64,000 nucleotides of DNA from Scenedesmus sp. ARA3 (Eukaryota; Chlorophyta; Chlorophyceae; Sphaeropleales; Scenedesmaceae), in the NCBI GenBank assembly GCA_004335835.1, contig RWJK01001839.1, forward strand, positions 1 to 64,000, read 5' to 3'. Numbering within the stretch: position 1 is the first letter of the stretch; each line of letters starts with the position of its first letter. This document shows, in pieces, positions 22,270 through 39,500 of this stretch. A program made the position numbers and the translations under genes. A model generated the notes under the pieces. It did no database searches. It saw only the letters and a list, made by a program, of their open reading frames with translations, and had not been told where the DNA came from.

Positions 22270-23503
22270 TCAGCTGCCGACCGACAATGTGCATGACTCA
22301 CACAGTGCCCCGACATCCCTCGTGCGCCAGCGCCGGCCGTCATGGTAGTATAGGATGTTTACTGTGAAGAAGTAAGCTATGGTCATGAACTGCAGCGTGA
22401 AGTTGGGCAGTGCAGTGGTACAGTGGGTCATAGTGCAGACATAGATGATCACAAACTACAGCGTGAAATTCAGCAGTGTAGTAAGAGCAGCAATCAGGAG
22501 TGTGCTGGCACTGCGGAGGTTGCTGCTGAGCACGGCACACCCGCCACAAAACGTTTGCCATTGCAGCAGGCCCAGCAGGCGCTTCATTGGCTTGATGATC
22601 AAGATACATGCAGGCAGGCGCAGCTGCTGGGTGCTGCATGCTTGCTGCTGCTGCTGCATGCTTGCTGATGCGTGTTTCCTGCTGCTGCAGCTGCTGCTGC
22701 TGCTGCTGATGCTGCTGCTGCTGCTGCTGCTGCTGCGTGCTGCTGCGCACCTGTGCTCCCACTCGCCGCTGCAGCCATCTGAACGACAGGTTGGGACTCC
22801 TCTGCAGAACAGAGCGCAGGCAGGCAAGCAAGCAAATGAGCACGCACAGCCGTAAAGCAAAGAGAGTTGCATGTGCGTCTGCCCCAAAGCCAAGCCAGAT
22901 GATGCTGATCATTGCCAAGGTTGTGTGCTGATTCAGCAGTTGTGTGCTGGTTGGCCCAGGCAACGAGCATGTATGGTGCAATGGGCAGCACGCAGGTGCT
23001 GCTCCAAGGTGCTGTGCTGCTGTGCTGCTATGCTTCCAGCCAAGCGGTGTTGCAGGTGATGCTGCATGTCAGCAGTGCTGCCGCTGTTCAGCTATTGGGT
23101 TGGTGTGGGCCTCATGTCCAGCAATTTGCTGCCGCTTCAACCGCTGCAATGCAGGCTGCGATTCCTTTGCACCTCTAGCAGAGGCTAGCTGTCGGGTCTG
23201 CTGCATGTGCACGCTCAGTATGTGCACGCTGAGTAGCAGCCCAGACCGGGCACACCACCCATCCAAACCGCTAACATACCGCCATTACAGCCCTGCAGCA
23301 GCTGTTTAGGCTCACAGCGGTGGCTGCATGGCTGCGCAGCCAGTTATGCACCCACAGGCACCGCACACCTTTGTGATTGATGCCATACCAAAGCTGCCTA
23401 GGATTGCGGAGAAGCCCGCAGCCAGGAAAGGCCCCGTGTAAACTTTGCTGGTTGCTATGCCTCCTCCAAAGGTGTCCTCTGCATAGTACTCGTCCGTGGA
23501 CAT
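22270..23503 (-). CDS. HIG1-domain small mitochondrial protein (HIGD/Rcf1-like)
   Basis: Three small exons, 23503-23369, 22801-22751 and 22389-22270, join in phase 0 to about 101 residues. Family-like features are an acidic N-terminus (MSTDEYYAEDTFGG), a first hydrophobic helix (GPFLAAGFSAILGSFGMAS), a basic loop ending LQRRVGAQ, and a second helix (FMTIAYFFTVNILYY) followed by charged residues. This helix, Arg-x-x-x-Gln loop, helix layout and the length match HIG1-domain proteins. In yeast and animals these assist respiratory supercomplexes in the inner mitochondrial membrane. The (R/H)xRx3Q motif is imperfect (QRRVGAQ). The last 15-20 residues look less conserved and the true 3' end may be spliced differently. 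Intron 2 holds long CAG/CTG runs and an acceptor echo near 22461. The gene is divergent from the aminotransferase, 0.83 kb away. Confidence 0.6.
22663..22742. repeat. CTG/CAG microsatellite in HIG1-gene intron
   Basis: Nearly continuous ctg triplets with a few interruptions, lying inside intron 2 of the HIG1-domain gene. On the minus strand it reads as CAG and creates spurious polyglutamine frames. Confidence 0.85.
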
Positions 23504-24330
23504 GGCTGACGCCTGCTGTGCTACTGCTGCCTCCTGCTGCTACTGTTGATGACTCTGTCAACAAGACGGTGAACCTCGCTAGTGCTGCAACCTACGAAGG
23601 CACTAGTTGTTTCTGGGTGGTGGTGAATAGGTATCGTCGATGGAGCCTGCTAATATCAGATGATAAGGAGGTCAGAGCCTGGATTACTAGGGGTGACGAC
23701 ACTGGCTGCAGCAGGAGGCCATGCAGCGATCTACGCCGAACCAGAAGACAACGTGCAGCCGTTTCCAGCTAGCAGTAGGCTTCACGCCCCTGCCGCTTGC
23801 CACGAAATGAAGTCGGGATGAAGTCCCGGGCGTGTTATAACTGACATGTGCTTGCTGACCCTCACTTGTAAATGTGCAATTGCTTTAACAAGCCGTGGCT
23901 TCTGCCCTTCACAACGTGCTGACTCCTGCTGCTCGCACACGCCCGCCATCTTCATCAAGTTTTTGAACAGGCAGAGCGCGGACAAACAGGTGTTTGCATT
24001 ACGTCGATTGCAGCAGGAGTAAACGCCTGCAGTGAGTGATCAAGTGCATGCGACTGCTGTGGCATGTTGCCAGTCCTGTTCTACTGCTTCTGCTACTGCA
24101 GCAGCAACCCAGTCTCATGAGCACAATTCACACACATTGCCTTTGTCAACGTAGCAAGCATTTGTTTCTGTTTTTGAAGCTCGCACTGCACCAATGGCAT
24201 CTAACTGAGCTCGTGCTGCGTATCAGCTGTGCATGCATGCTGCCTGTAACCGATAGTCCAGTCTGCGCTTCTGCTGACTGCTATACAGAAACGCCACATC
24301 ACAAGCAGCAGCAGCAGCAGCCAAGCAGCC
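23504..24330. promoter_or_regulatory. Divergent intergenic region (HIG1 gene / aminotransferase)
   Basis: 827 bp between two divergent start codons, so it should contain both promoters and 5' UTRs. I see no clear TATA box or known element. Confidence 0.35.
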
Positions 24331-29203
<4,873 letters not shown>

Positions 29204-30389
29204 ACTGCTGCCGCTGTGACTTGTCTACAATTTGTGTGAGAGTGTGTGAGAGTGTCATGCAGAAGAAGCTCACAATTGTCGTACACAGTATGCATTTTAA
29301 TTCGTTGCTGATGTGTGTGGGACTTGCGCCTTGCTGTGGCTGCAAGGGGCTTGTGTTATGTGGACCTCGAAACAGCTTGGACAGCACAGGTTTGTTGAAG
29401 CCATGTCTTTTAGAAAGCTGCGTGATTATTCATGTGAGAGGGGGCATGGAAAATAGGATGTTGCGAAGAAGCTGTCTGGAATGCTGTTGGCATTGATTCT
29501 CACGCCTGACATGCCCGACGGTCGGGCGTAGTGCACTGCTGCGTGTTTCGAGTTGATGTGCTTTGACCTGGAATGGCAGGCGAGGACTGGCTGCTAACAG
29601 TGATAAGCATGCTGATATGTTTGAGTTTTGGCCTTTTTTTGATGTGAAGCCGCAGTGAACTGCAATTCTTTGTATTGTAGGCTTGCATGGATCAGGGACT
29701 GCAGCCTGATGTGTCCAGGGGTGCGGGCCTGCGGGATCCCAAGCCAGGCAAGCATGTTCTGCGTGCTGTAATCAAGTCGATTCGTGCTGAGTGATTTGCC
29801 GCACAGATCCTCAGCTAGATGGTATCGGGTAATCAAGTGTACTGTGCAGTCCTGGCTTCGTTGCACACGAAGGTCGGCCAAGGATGAGAAGGCACCCACG
29901 CTCTTGCATAGCATTTGCGGAGTGACGTATACATAGTTGTATGATGTGATTGGTTAGGTTACTCACACACGTCGTGTGCAACCTCGAGATGCTGTTGAGG
30001 CGCGAAACGTCAGCATGCGGTACATCAGACATCAAGACGAAGCCATTGAGACGTCTGGGCATGGTCAAACAGCTTGAAAAGCCGTGTGTATTGATATTCA
30101 ACATATACGGGAAGTTCTGGTGCCTTGCACCGAAAGGCGCGAGTGGCGGGCGCGTTCTTGGAACTCGAGACACTCTTGACTAGCAGGTTGAAGTTGTTTA
30201 ATAACCTTTATTGCGCACAAGTGTATTTAAGGAGCAGCTTGTGCAGGGTGACGAAGTGATGACCCCTACAGCAGTTCTGTGCATCATGCCTTCCCTCCTC
30301 GCAGCAGCCGGGTGCTAGCATAGCAGCCAAGTCACGACTGGTCAAAGGCATCGCATCTCAAGCCGAGTGAAAGCGCAGAGCTTGCAGCG
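29204..30389. other. Intergenic between PAT and the Q-rich coiled-coil gene
   Basis: Holds the PAT 3' UTR and the promoter of the next gene. A TATTTAAGG element at about 30224-30232 lies ~160 bp upstream of that gene's ATG and could be a TATA box. A 77-residue plus-strand frame at 29950-30183 looks less repetitive than the surroundings, but I cannot support it as a gene. Confidence 0.35.
29767..29771 (+). terminator. Candidate TGTAA poly(A) signal (PAT)
   Basis: TGTAA about 565 nt after the PAT stop codon, in the 1.2-kb stretch before the next gene on the same strand. Confidence 0.3.
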
Positions 30390-32312
30390 ATGGAGGGCTC
30401 CAGCTCAGCAGCTGCAGCAGTCAACTATGTGAAGTGCCGCGTGGGCTGCTTGCCCCAAGTTGCCCCCAAATGGCGCTCCACAGGCAGCAACAAAAGCAGC
30501 AGGAAGCAGCAGCAGCTAATAGACGGCATGCACCAGCAGCTGGAGCTGGACCGGCAGCAGCTCGCTGCTGCGCTGCAGCAGGCGCAGCTGGAGAAGCAGC
30601 AGCTGGCAGCAGAGAACGCAGGGATGCACCAGAAGCTGCAGGAGCAGCAACAGCAGCAGCAGCTGCGCATGCGCATGCAGCTGGAGATGGCACACGCTGA
30701 AGGAGAGGACGCCAATGATGACTCAGCAGCAGAGAAGGCCCAGCGGCAGTCAAACGAGCAGCGCGCTGTCCTGCAAGAGTCCCCTCTGCACAGGTACAGC
30801 GGCAGCAGCAGGGGCAGCACCCCCTGCCCTTCCATCTCCAGGCGCAGTGTTGAGGCCATCTCCAAGTTCAACATCAAGATTCTCGCCTCACACAACAACA
30901 GCAACTGCAACAGCAGCCCAGGCAGCAGCCCTGAGCAGCAGCACACACACCAGCAGCAGGCATCACCACCGCCGCTGCCACAGCAACCGCAGCCGCAGCA
31001 GCATATGCAGACTGTACTGCCTTTAGCAGAGCTTGAGGCTGCTGCTGCAGCAGCTCAGGAGGCTGTACATCAGGCAATCTATGATGCTGCAGCAGCGGCT
31101 GCAGCCGCGGCAGCGGCGGCAGCAGCGGCACAGCAGTACCACTACCAGATGCAGCAGCAGGCAGAGCAGCAGGGCGTGTCAGGTGGTAGGGAGGAAAGGG
31201 TCAGCTCACCCCAAGCACACAGCAGCAGCAGCAATGCAGTGGCCAGCAGCAGCAGCAACGCCACACACAACCCAGCTGCACATGACAGCCCGGCAGCATC
31301 TTCTGCAGCAGCAGCACCTGCTGCCCAGCCAACTGTGCTGGTGCAGCAGCAGCAGCAGCCACAAGCACAGCCGCCAGCAGAGCACCAGGTGCCGCTACCA
31401 CAGCAGACGGCTGTGCCACAAACAGTGCCAGTGGCACAGCAGCAGGCATCAACACCTGCCACAGAGCCTGCTGCAGCACCCTCCGTCCAGCAGCAGCAGG
31501 AGGAGGCTCAGGCCAGCCTGCACCAGGCAGCTGCGCCCGCTCCAGCACAAGCTGCTGTTGCTGCTGCTGCCCCTGCAGCTGCACAGCCGGAACCCACTGC
31601 CCCAGCTGCTACTAGCCAGCCGCCCACACCAGCCTGCCCTCCGCTGCACAGGCCAGCGCCGTCCCACCCGCAGCGCACACACAAGCAGTACTCCCAGCAG
31701 CAGGGCCAGCAGCAGCAGCAGCAGCTGTTGATAGCTAGCCAGAGCCGCAGCTCCCGCAGCAGCCACGAGGAGTCCTTGAAGTGCACAGTCAGCGCAGCAG
31801 CAGCCAAGCTGCAGTGCCACCTGGCGCGGCACGACGTGCTGCTGGCCAAAACCCCAAACCACACGCCGTCTTCGTCACTAGACGGCGCCTTCTCAACTGC
31901 TGCGCCGCTGTTTGTCAGGTCTGGGGCTAACTGGACTGCCGGCTCATCAGTAAATGGTGCAGCAGCTGGAGTACCCTCAGCGAATGGTGCGGTGGATGTG
32001 ACGCAGCTGCAGGTGCGGCTAGAACAGCAGCAGGCTGCGCTGGCGGCTGCGCAGCAGCAGCTGGAGGCGCAGCGGGCGCTGCTGGAGGCTGAGAAGCAGC
32101 AGGTCGAGGAGGAGCGGCAGCACCAGATTGCCCAGCAGCAGCAGCTGGAGGCGCAGCGCGCTGCGCTGACGAGTCAGGCCGATGAGATGTGGGAGTGGGG
32201 GCAGATGCTGCGCAGCACGCAGCGGCGGCTGAGGCAGCGGGAGCAGCAGCTGCAGCAGCGTGAGGCGGCGGCAGCAGCAGCAGCAATGGTTGGGTGCAGC
32301 AGGGAGGCATGA
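30390..32312 (+). CDS. Glutamine/alanine-rich coiled-coil protein
   Basis: Uninterrupted frame of 640 residues starting at ATG 30390. Residues ~45-125 form a Gln/Leu-rich coiled coil (LELDRQQLAAALQQAQLEKQ). The middle (~125-540) is low-complexity Gln/Ala/Pro/Ser with two conserved-looking blocks: SISRRSVEAISKFNIKILAS near residue 150, and LKCTVSAAAAKLQCHLARHD near 460-480. The C-terminal ~100 residues are a second heptad-like coiled coil (VTQLQVRLEQQQAALAAAQ through STQRRLRQREQQLQQRE). I do not recognise a family. A scaffold or regulatory role would be a guess. The CAG codon runs generate large shadow frames in other phases. Confidence 0.75.
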   Translation: MEGSSSAAAAVNYVKCRVGCLPQVAPKWRSTGSNKSSRKQQQLIDGMHQQLELDRQQLAAALQQAQLEKQQLAAENAGMHQKLQEQQQQQQLRMRMQLEMAHAEGEDANDDSAAEKAQRQSNEQRAVLQESPLHRYSGSSRGSTPCPSISRRSVEAISKFNIKILASHNNSNCNSSPGSSPEQQHTHQQQASPPPLPQQPQPQQHMQTVLPLAELEAAAAAAQEAVHQAIYDAAAAAAAAAAAAAAAQQYHYQMQQQAEQQGVSGGREERVSSPQAHSSSSNAVASSSSNATHNPAAHDSPAASSAAAAPAAQPTVLVQQQQQPQAQPPAEHQVPLPQQTAVPQTVPVAQQQASTPATEPAAAPSVQQQQEEAQASLHQAAAPAPAQAAVAAAAPAAAQPEPTAPAATSQPPTPACPPLHRPAPSHPQRTHKQYSQQQGQQQQQQLLIASQSRSSRSSHEESLKCTVSAAAAKLQCHLARHDVLLAKTPNHTPSSSLDGAFSTAAPLFVRSGANWTAGSSVNGAAAGVPSANGAVDVTQLQVRLEQQQAALAAAQQQLEAQRALLEAEKQQVEEERQHQIAQQQQLEAQRAALTSQADEMWEWGQMLRSTQRRLRQREQQLQQREAAAAAAAMVGCSREA

Positions 32313-35300
32313 AGCAGTGAGGAGTCAGGCGAGGCGGGCGGTGGGTGGTAGCTGCAGCAGCAAGAGGCAGTTTGCAGTCTAGCAGGTTGTGTGAAGGTTG
32401 CCTGAAGCTCTGCCGATGAAGCAATTGTGGTTTTGCTAGCCGTGTGTGTGTGTGTTTAGCGCGCATTGCAGTCTTGACAAGGGGCCTGGCATTGGCAGCA
32501 GCTGGGATTAAGGCCTGTATGCCACCTCTGAAGAGCAATAGGAAGAAGGCAAACTGCGTGGTGGCTGAAGGGCTGCAGCTGTGCAACTGGCTGGCAGGCA
32601 GGCGACGGTTGAGCATGGAATGTTGTCAGCTGCTGTCAGCAGGTTGCCGCTGGCGGCCTGACTTTTGGTTTCTATGGCAACAGTGCACCCTGTGGCGCAT
32701 CTGCTTGTGTTTCTTTCTGGTCTCTGCAGCTTGCATCGGCTGAAGGGCAGACTTGCATGCGTTGCTGTTGAGCTGGGTGGGCACCTGACTGCTGGATTGC
32801 TGTCAGCTACACTGGCTGGTGCCAACAGCCTAGTGGTTCTTTGCCATGCAAGTCATATGATAGTGGTGTGGCGTTTTTTTCCTGGTGCTGCTTACCTATT
32901 TGAGTCAGATGGTAGGTAGCACAAAGAAAGGATTAGATGGAAACTCAACTCGAGGCTTTTTGGCAGTTGCACTCGCCGGCCCAGTTGCCGCCTGCACTGC
33001 AACTGAGCAGCCGCCTCACAGCATGTGACTGCCAAAAGGAGTGTGCTGTTTGCATCGCCAGTTGTGATGTGCCACAGGATCAGGTCACACAGCAGCAGCT
33101 GCAGACAGCCCCTACAGTTGCATGCTTGGCAGTGCACTTGCAGTTGTGTTGTGCTGCAGCATCATGCATTGCAGGCGTCACTTGAGATGCGGCAGCAGCA
33201 GGATCAGGCTGCATTTTACACTTGTGGTTCTTTTGGCTGACATTTTCTTCAACCTCTGGCAGTGGACTGTTGGAGCAAACTCAGACTGTCAGGCAGGCAG
33301 GCGGTCAGTCAGGCAGGCGGTCAGGCTGGCAGCCTGGTTTGCTGGCTGTCAGACATGCTGTTGGTGGTGTTGCTCAATGTTGGTCACACTGTGAGACATG
33401 CCGACAGCGACTGACGAAACATATTGGCTGCGAGACACGGTCTCTGCTGGTTGTAGCTGCGTGAAGTGTGGCGGATGGGCTCGCCTGTTTGTGTGCAGGC
33501 CGACACGTAGGCAGGTGAGCAGGCAAGTCCGCCTGCTTGTTGTTTTTGGGTGTTGTGCTAGCTGTTGTTGCAGGGTGGTGCAGAGGAATTGCAAAACAGC
33601 AGGTGTAGTTGCCTTGAAAGGGGTGGCCAGGTGGGCAGGTGTGTCAAGATTAACCAAGCGGGAAGGGTGTGTGCTCTCTGTCCCAGCAGTGGCCATTAGA
33701 GGCAGTTGCGAGGTGCAGCAGGGGCAAAAGCTGTTATCCATGCTGTTTCACTTACAGCACCCCCAGCCAGTGAGGGGCGCTGCAGGCTAGGGCGTCCTCA
33801 CATGCTCTGTGGACTGTGGACTGTCAAAGCTGCAGAGTGCATGGCCGCTTTTATTTGTATGTGTCACGGGTTTGTTTTGGGTGCCATGAGCAGTGTTATG
33901 TGCGTCAGCATGGCATGTGCGCTCACTCACTGCATCATGGCTTGCCAGAAGGTGCTGGTTTGAGTGCCGCATGTGCAGCCCGGTGTGTGGCAGGTGGCAA
34001 TCATGCTGTGTGTGTGGGCCGGCTACAGCCGGGTGTGTGGCAGATGGCAGGATTTGTGTGTGTGGGCCGACTTCAGCCAAGTGTGTGGCAGGTGGCGAGG
34101 TGTATTTGTGTGCCGGCTGCAGCCGCGTGTGTGGCAGGCAGCAGGGTTGAAGGAGTGCTGTGTCTTTACCGTGAGCATGCAGGTCACAACAACCGCTTTG
34201 TTTTCTTTGAAGGCTGCAGTGGCATGTTTTGGCTCGAGGTGCACGCAAATTGGTGTGCTGCTGTGACACGTGACCAGAAATCCGCGGCCAACAGAAGACA
34301 CTCACGGCATTGCTGCCCTCTCAGCTACTCAGCAGACCGCTTGTTATATACCATCTACAATTGGTGCAATGTGTTGTGTTCTTCTTTCAGGCAGCATGAC
34401 TTGGATTTTCTGCATTGTTGTGCTTGCTCATGCCTCCATTCCCATGTTTGCGTTGCACGCCAAATAAGGCACCATCACTGCCAGCAGATCTTAGCAGCAG
34501 CAGTTTCTAGACGTTGCATGACAGCGCGCACAGCAGCCCTCCACCTAGAATACGTTGACTCTCTGCAGTGTCAGGGCTGCTGTGTTGTGCTTGTTTTTGA
34601 GTAGGGTAGACCAGAAGTAGCGTAGATCAGGCTTGTGTGCAGTTGCAGGATTTGTCGCCTGCCCCGCACATTGCTGGGGCGGCGTGCCGTTCACTATCAT
34701 GAGTGCCCTGCTTTTTGAGGCATGTTTCAGTACTCTGTACTTGTTAGTAACAGGCAGCACTGTCAGGCCAGAGCACCTGCCAGCTGTGCACTTCACAAAG
34801 CAGGCGAGTCTCTTGCACTGCTGCTGGCCCCTCCTGCCATGTGGCAACAACACTTTGTGTCTTTCCTGCATACAATCTCTTGCTCTCTTGTCATGTTGTT
34901 CGGTCATGCAGTCAGTCGTGGGTGACATTGTCGCAAGGCATGGCCTGCAAAGACTAGCTATCAATGCATACCAGCCTGTTGCTGGCTGTGGCTGGCTGTA
35001 GGTGGGCTGTTGGCTGACCCTGGCAACAGCTGCAGCTGGTTGGTGCACACAGCTGCTGACAGCTGCTGGCTGGTGCCCTCCATACAGCTGCTGACTGCTG
35101 CATACGCGTGCCGTGTGTCGGCAGGGCAGCAAGCCAGGCAGCTGCATGCACACCATACCAGCTACTGTGCAAGTTGCGGGTGACCGCAGGTACTGCCGCT
35201 GCTGCAGCCTGGTAGGTCAGGTACGGCTGGGCAGTTTGTGCCGAGGTGGTGAGCAGGCTCTACTGCCCAACGACAAATTTGTTGAAACATAGAGCAGTCC

Positions 35301-36546
35301 TGCGTGTGAGTGAGGAGAGCGTGTGCATTTTCCGCTTTGGTGAGACACCATACATCAATAACGTGTAGGTAGGCTGGAAGTTGGCGAGATGCCATCTTTG
35401 TATTTAGTAGGTAGGCTGGGGTTTGCTTTGTGTGAGGGGCATTTGAGTGTGGGGGTTTGTGCGTGAGGTGGGCTGAGCAATCCTTAGTTCGGAAAGTGTT
35501 TGCAAAAGGCACAAGGCCGTAAAAGCAACGGCTGCTGCAGCAGGGGAAGCATGTTCACAGCATCTGCCAGCTGCCAGCAGTGTAGCCTGGCTGTGCGCTC
35601 CTCAGCTGCTGTGCATCGCTCCTACCAATTGCAGTTGCGTATGTAGCTAGCTGTGTCCTGCTGCCATTGAGGCTGCAGGGGTTTCCTGCAAGCAGATGGC
35701 AGCGTCTGCACTCAGTCATCTTGCCTCGTAAGGCTGGGCGAGGTCAGACATCTCACATGCATATGCCTGAAGCAAGGTGTAGAACGGGTGGTTCTGTTGG
35801 TGGCAAGAATGATTGGCCTGTGTCGGAGTTTGCTTGGTGTTGAGCATCTGGAGGAGTTGCTGCTTGTTTGCGGCCTTCTGTGCTTCAAGAAAGGACGTTC
35901 CCAGGGGTTTCCAGGCCAGCATGAGTCTGCCAGCAAACGACCAAGCCGCCTGGACGGTGTTGACTGGCTTAATCGATTTATGTGGGCTGGACTCTCGCAT
36001 TGAGGAGTGTCTTCTGATTCAGCAACACCACAGAGTGCACTCGCTGCCTGATGGGCCGCCTGGCAGGGACCATGATCACGGTTCAGTCAGTGAACACCAT
36101 GCCGGCGATTGGCGGTAACAGATGGGAGGCACAAGCAGTATCAGCAATCTCGCGTCAAAACAAAGAAACGTGGATTGAGCAAGAACACATGAGCCAGCTG
36201 CCATCAAGCTGCACAGCAAGATGGGGTGTGTAGGCAAGACTTGCATTGGTACCAATTGACCAACAGTGGCACCTGTGAATTTGAAAGGCTAACATGTCAC
36301 TGACGTTTGGTGGTTACGTGAAGCACTACCAAAGACTTGCACAAAGTTAAGTGAAAACGCTTGGGTACATTCTTCTGCCTGTGCATGACCGCTGAGCTCT
36401 GTTTTGCTAAGAAAACGCCTGCACGGTCACCGGTACCCTCTCGAAGCCCTTTGGAAAGGCACAATCCCAGCAAATGGATCATAGATCGTCGTTTGTACAC
36501 CGTTTGAAGCAAAACATGTGCGTGTGAGCTTCTGCCTATCATCAGG
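32313..36546. other. Long intergenic stretch with simple tandem repeats
   Basis: 4.2 kb without a supportable gene. It holds minisatellite-like repeats at 33.29-33.35 kb (caggcaggcggtcagt type) and 33.96-34.15 kb, and a ctggctg-rich patch at 34.97-35.10 kb. The last part should include the promoter of the CRT-like transporter. Confidence 0.4.
33963..34145 (+). repeat. ~48-bp minisatellite, four copies
   Basis: The element gtgtgtggcag recurs at 33983, 34033, 34081 and 34127 (periods 50, 48, 46 bp). Each is embedded in a unit with a gccggctacagcc-like segment. Not linked to any exon. Confidence 0.85.
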
Positions 36547-39500
36547 ATGTTGCACCAGGGTTGTTTCGCGTCTGGTGGACTGCGTTGCCAGTCGCTTCCA
36601 GATCAGCGTCTAACGTGGAGCAGCTACAACACCGTGCTTACTAGACGTATTACTACACTCTGGAAGAGCGAAGGGACACATACAACCAGAGTGCTGGGAC
36701 CTGCTGCAGCAGCAGCTCGTGCAGCAGTTTCAACAGCAGTACCAACAGCAGCAGCACCAGCAGCCCTGCAGCGTCAGCCAAGGCATGCCTGCAAGCACAA
36801 GCCAACCAACAGCAGTCGAATCGTCGCAGCGTATGCGGCTAAAGAGGCAACTGGGGGCCTGGCAACTGCAGTGAGTTCCACCAACGTGCACACATCACCT
36901 GACCTGTTGCGCATTTCGTGCTTTCTGCATGCCAAGTGTGTGTGTGGAGCTGCGAGTATGTATCAGACGGCTTCTTACCAGCTCAGCTGGTCGCTTGCCT
37001 GCCAATAGCAGCACAGGCAGCCCTTGCAGGACAGCTGCCTGGGGCAGCACACCCCTCAATATGCAGCCCCGCTGATGCCCACCACCCCTTCCGGCTGCTT
37101 TGTAACAACGACCCTCCTCCTGCTGCTGCTACTACTGCTGCTGCTGCAACATGCGCGTGCCGAACTGCTGCATTGCACCCCGCAGGGCCTTGTGGCAGCA
37201 GTGCTGGGTCTGGGCACGCTAAACCGCGTGTTGTACCGCCTGGCGCTTGTACCGCTGCGGGACTATGTGTTCTTCCTGGCACAAGCCCAGAACATCGGGT
37301 ACCTGGTCATCTACTACTCGCTGCTGGCGCTGCGCTTCAGGTGTGGTTTATCGCCAATAACATATAACAGCAGCAGCAGCAGCAGCAGCAGCCTTCAGGT
37401 AAGTTGCAGCCAGTGCTGCAGCTGCGCAGGTGCCAGCAATCTTGGTTGCGTGCTGGGTTGCCGCAGCTACACTGACATGCTTGGACATGTACAGCACAGC
37501 CACCTGGGCTGAGCTGTTCCCGCTCACTTTGTGCCGCATGGTGATGTGATGTCGGCTGCCTGTGCCGTGCTCAACCATCGTGTTTTTTACAAACCGCTCA
37601 GGCAGGGCAAGGTGAAGCCGGCAAAGTTGGCTGCACTAATCATGCCGCGCTGCATCTCATGCCGCTCCGCCTGTGGCTGCCCCTGCTGCTGTCGCTATGG
37701 CTGTTCCACCAGGCAGGGCAAGGTGACGCAGGCCATGCTGGCGACCCCCAAGCCGCTGTTTGTGCTGACGGGCATGTGTGAGGCAGCCGCGCAGCTGCTG
37801 ATGATGAGCGGCGCAGCACACCTGCCCGGGGCGCTGCTGCCGCTGCTGATGCAGGTGGGGCGGGCTGTTGTGTTTGGTTGATCGAGTTATCATTACAGGG
37901 CGCCTGTTTAGCCGCCTCAGTACGCACCTGCCTGGGGCGCTGCTGATGCAGGTGGGTACCTAGGGCTGCATGTCTGCTGTTTTGACGATGAGATGGAAGC
38001 CAGACACAAGCTGGCTGGTTTGACTGCTGGATTGCACACCTGCCCGGGGCGCTGCTGCCGCTGCTGATGCAGGTGGGCTGCATGGCGGGCTGCATGGCGC
38101 CTGCCGTTGTGTTGTAATGTAGTCGTAATGTAGTTGATTGATTGGGCCGGTCTGCCACAGCATTGGGGCCCCATAGGTGTAGCTGCTGGCTGGTTTGTTG
38201 GTCAAAAGAGTGGGTACAAATGGAAGTGGAGCTGTTGCAATGCACACACACTCAGCGGAACAGCTCATGTGTTGCCTCAACAGCCAACACGCAGCAAGCA
38301 GCTGATGATCCTCTTGCATGCTGCGTTGCCAGGCTGTGTGTGCGCCGCCATCCTGTGTTGCGCTCCCGCTATTGCTGTTCACCGTGCTCATCTGTCTTAC
38401 GCCTATTGGAGCTGCTGCTGCCATGCCTTGCAGACGGTGCTGCTGTGGAACCTGCTGTTCTCCCAGCTGGTGTTTGGCACGCGGTGAGGCAGCACCGGCT
38501 GGGTGGGGGAGCCCAACAGCAGCAGCAGCAGCAGCAACAGCGCTTTAGCTGTGTGTGGCTGTTGTAACCAGCCTACCTACAGAGGACCCCAACCGCTTAG
38601 TGTGTTGCTGTGCATGCACTCGTGACACCCTCTCAGGTCATCGTACTGCTGCAATGCCTGCCTGCTTGCTGCACTGCTGTTCTTGTACTTGTTGTGTGCC
38701 TAGCCTGCTTGATTGAAGCCTGCTTGCTTGCTGCACTGTTGGTGTTCCTATCTTCAATGTCTCTTGCAACCCCAAATTGCAGGCCCAGCCTGCCACAATT
38801 CTAGGTGTGTTGGCGGTGCTGGCTGGCGTAGCAGTGGCGTAGCTGGCCAAGCAGCTACATCATTCTTCAACAAAGTGTGTGTTTCTGCTCTGCTCTGCCG
38901 CAGGCCCAGCCTTCCGCAGATTCTAGGTGTGCTTGCAGTGTTGGCTGGCGTAGCAGTGGCCAGCTGGCCCAGTGGCAGCAGCGCGGCAGCAGCAGCAGCA
39001 GCGGCGGAGATCCAGCCGCTGCACCTGCTGCTGTGCGTGGTGTCGTTTGCCTTCCCTGCGCTGGCCACCATCATCAAGGAGCGCATCTTCAAGGTGCGGC
39101 TGCAAGTTGTTATAACATACAACATGACAAAGTAGCGCATGTCGTTTTCATGAATTATCTCAGATGCTTGCTCTATACTTGCTGAGCAGCGCTGGCCCGC
39201 ATCATCCAAGGTTAATCTTCAGTGTGCAATTCCTTTATCTTTGTTGTTTCTTGATAGCCGCTGTTTAGTGTCTCACCTTGTGTTGCCCGTTTGACTGCAG
39301 ACCCAAAGCTGCTGCTACTGCTGCTGCTGCTGCTGCTGCTGCAGGACGCTGCGCGGCGGCTGGGCAGCGGCCAGCAGCTGGACGTGCTGGTCGTCAACTC
39401 CTACTGCTCCACAGCACAGGCAGGTTTCCTGCTGCTGCTGCTGCCACTCACATGCCACCTGAAGGGCTTGTCCCTACCAGAGCTGCCTGCCTACCTGCAA

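Noticed and set aside
33963..34145. Minisatellite as another exon-echo array
   Set aside because: The unit is ~48 bp and matches no exon in the window, so it is treated as an ordinary tandem repeat.
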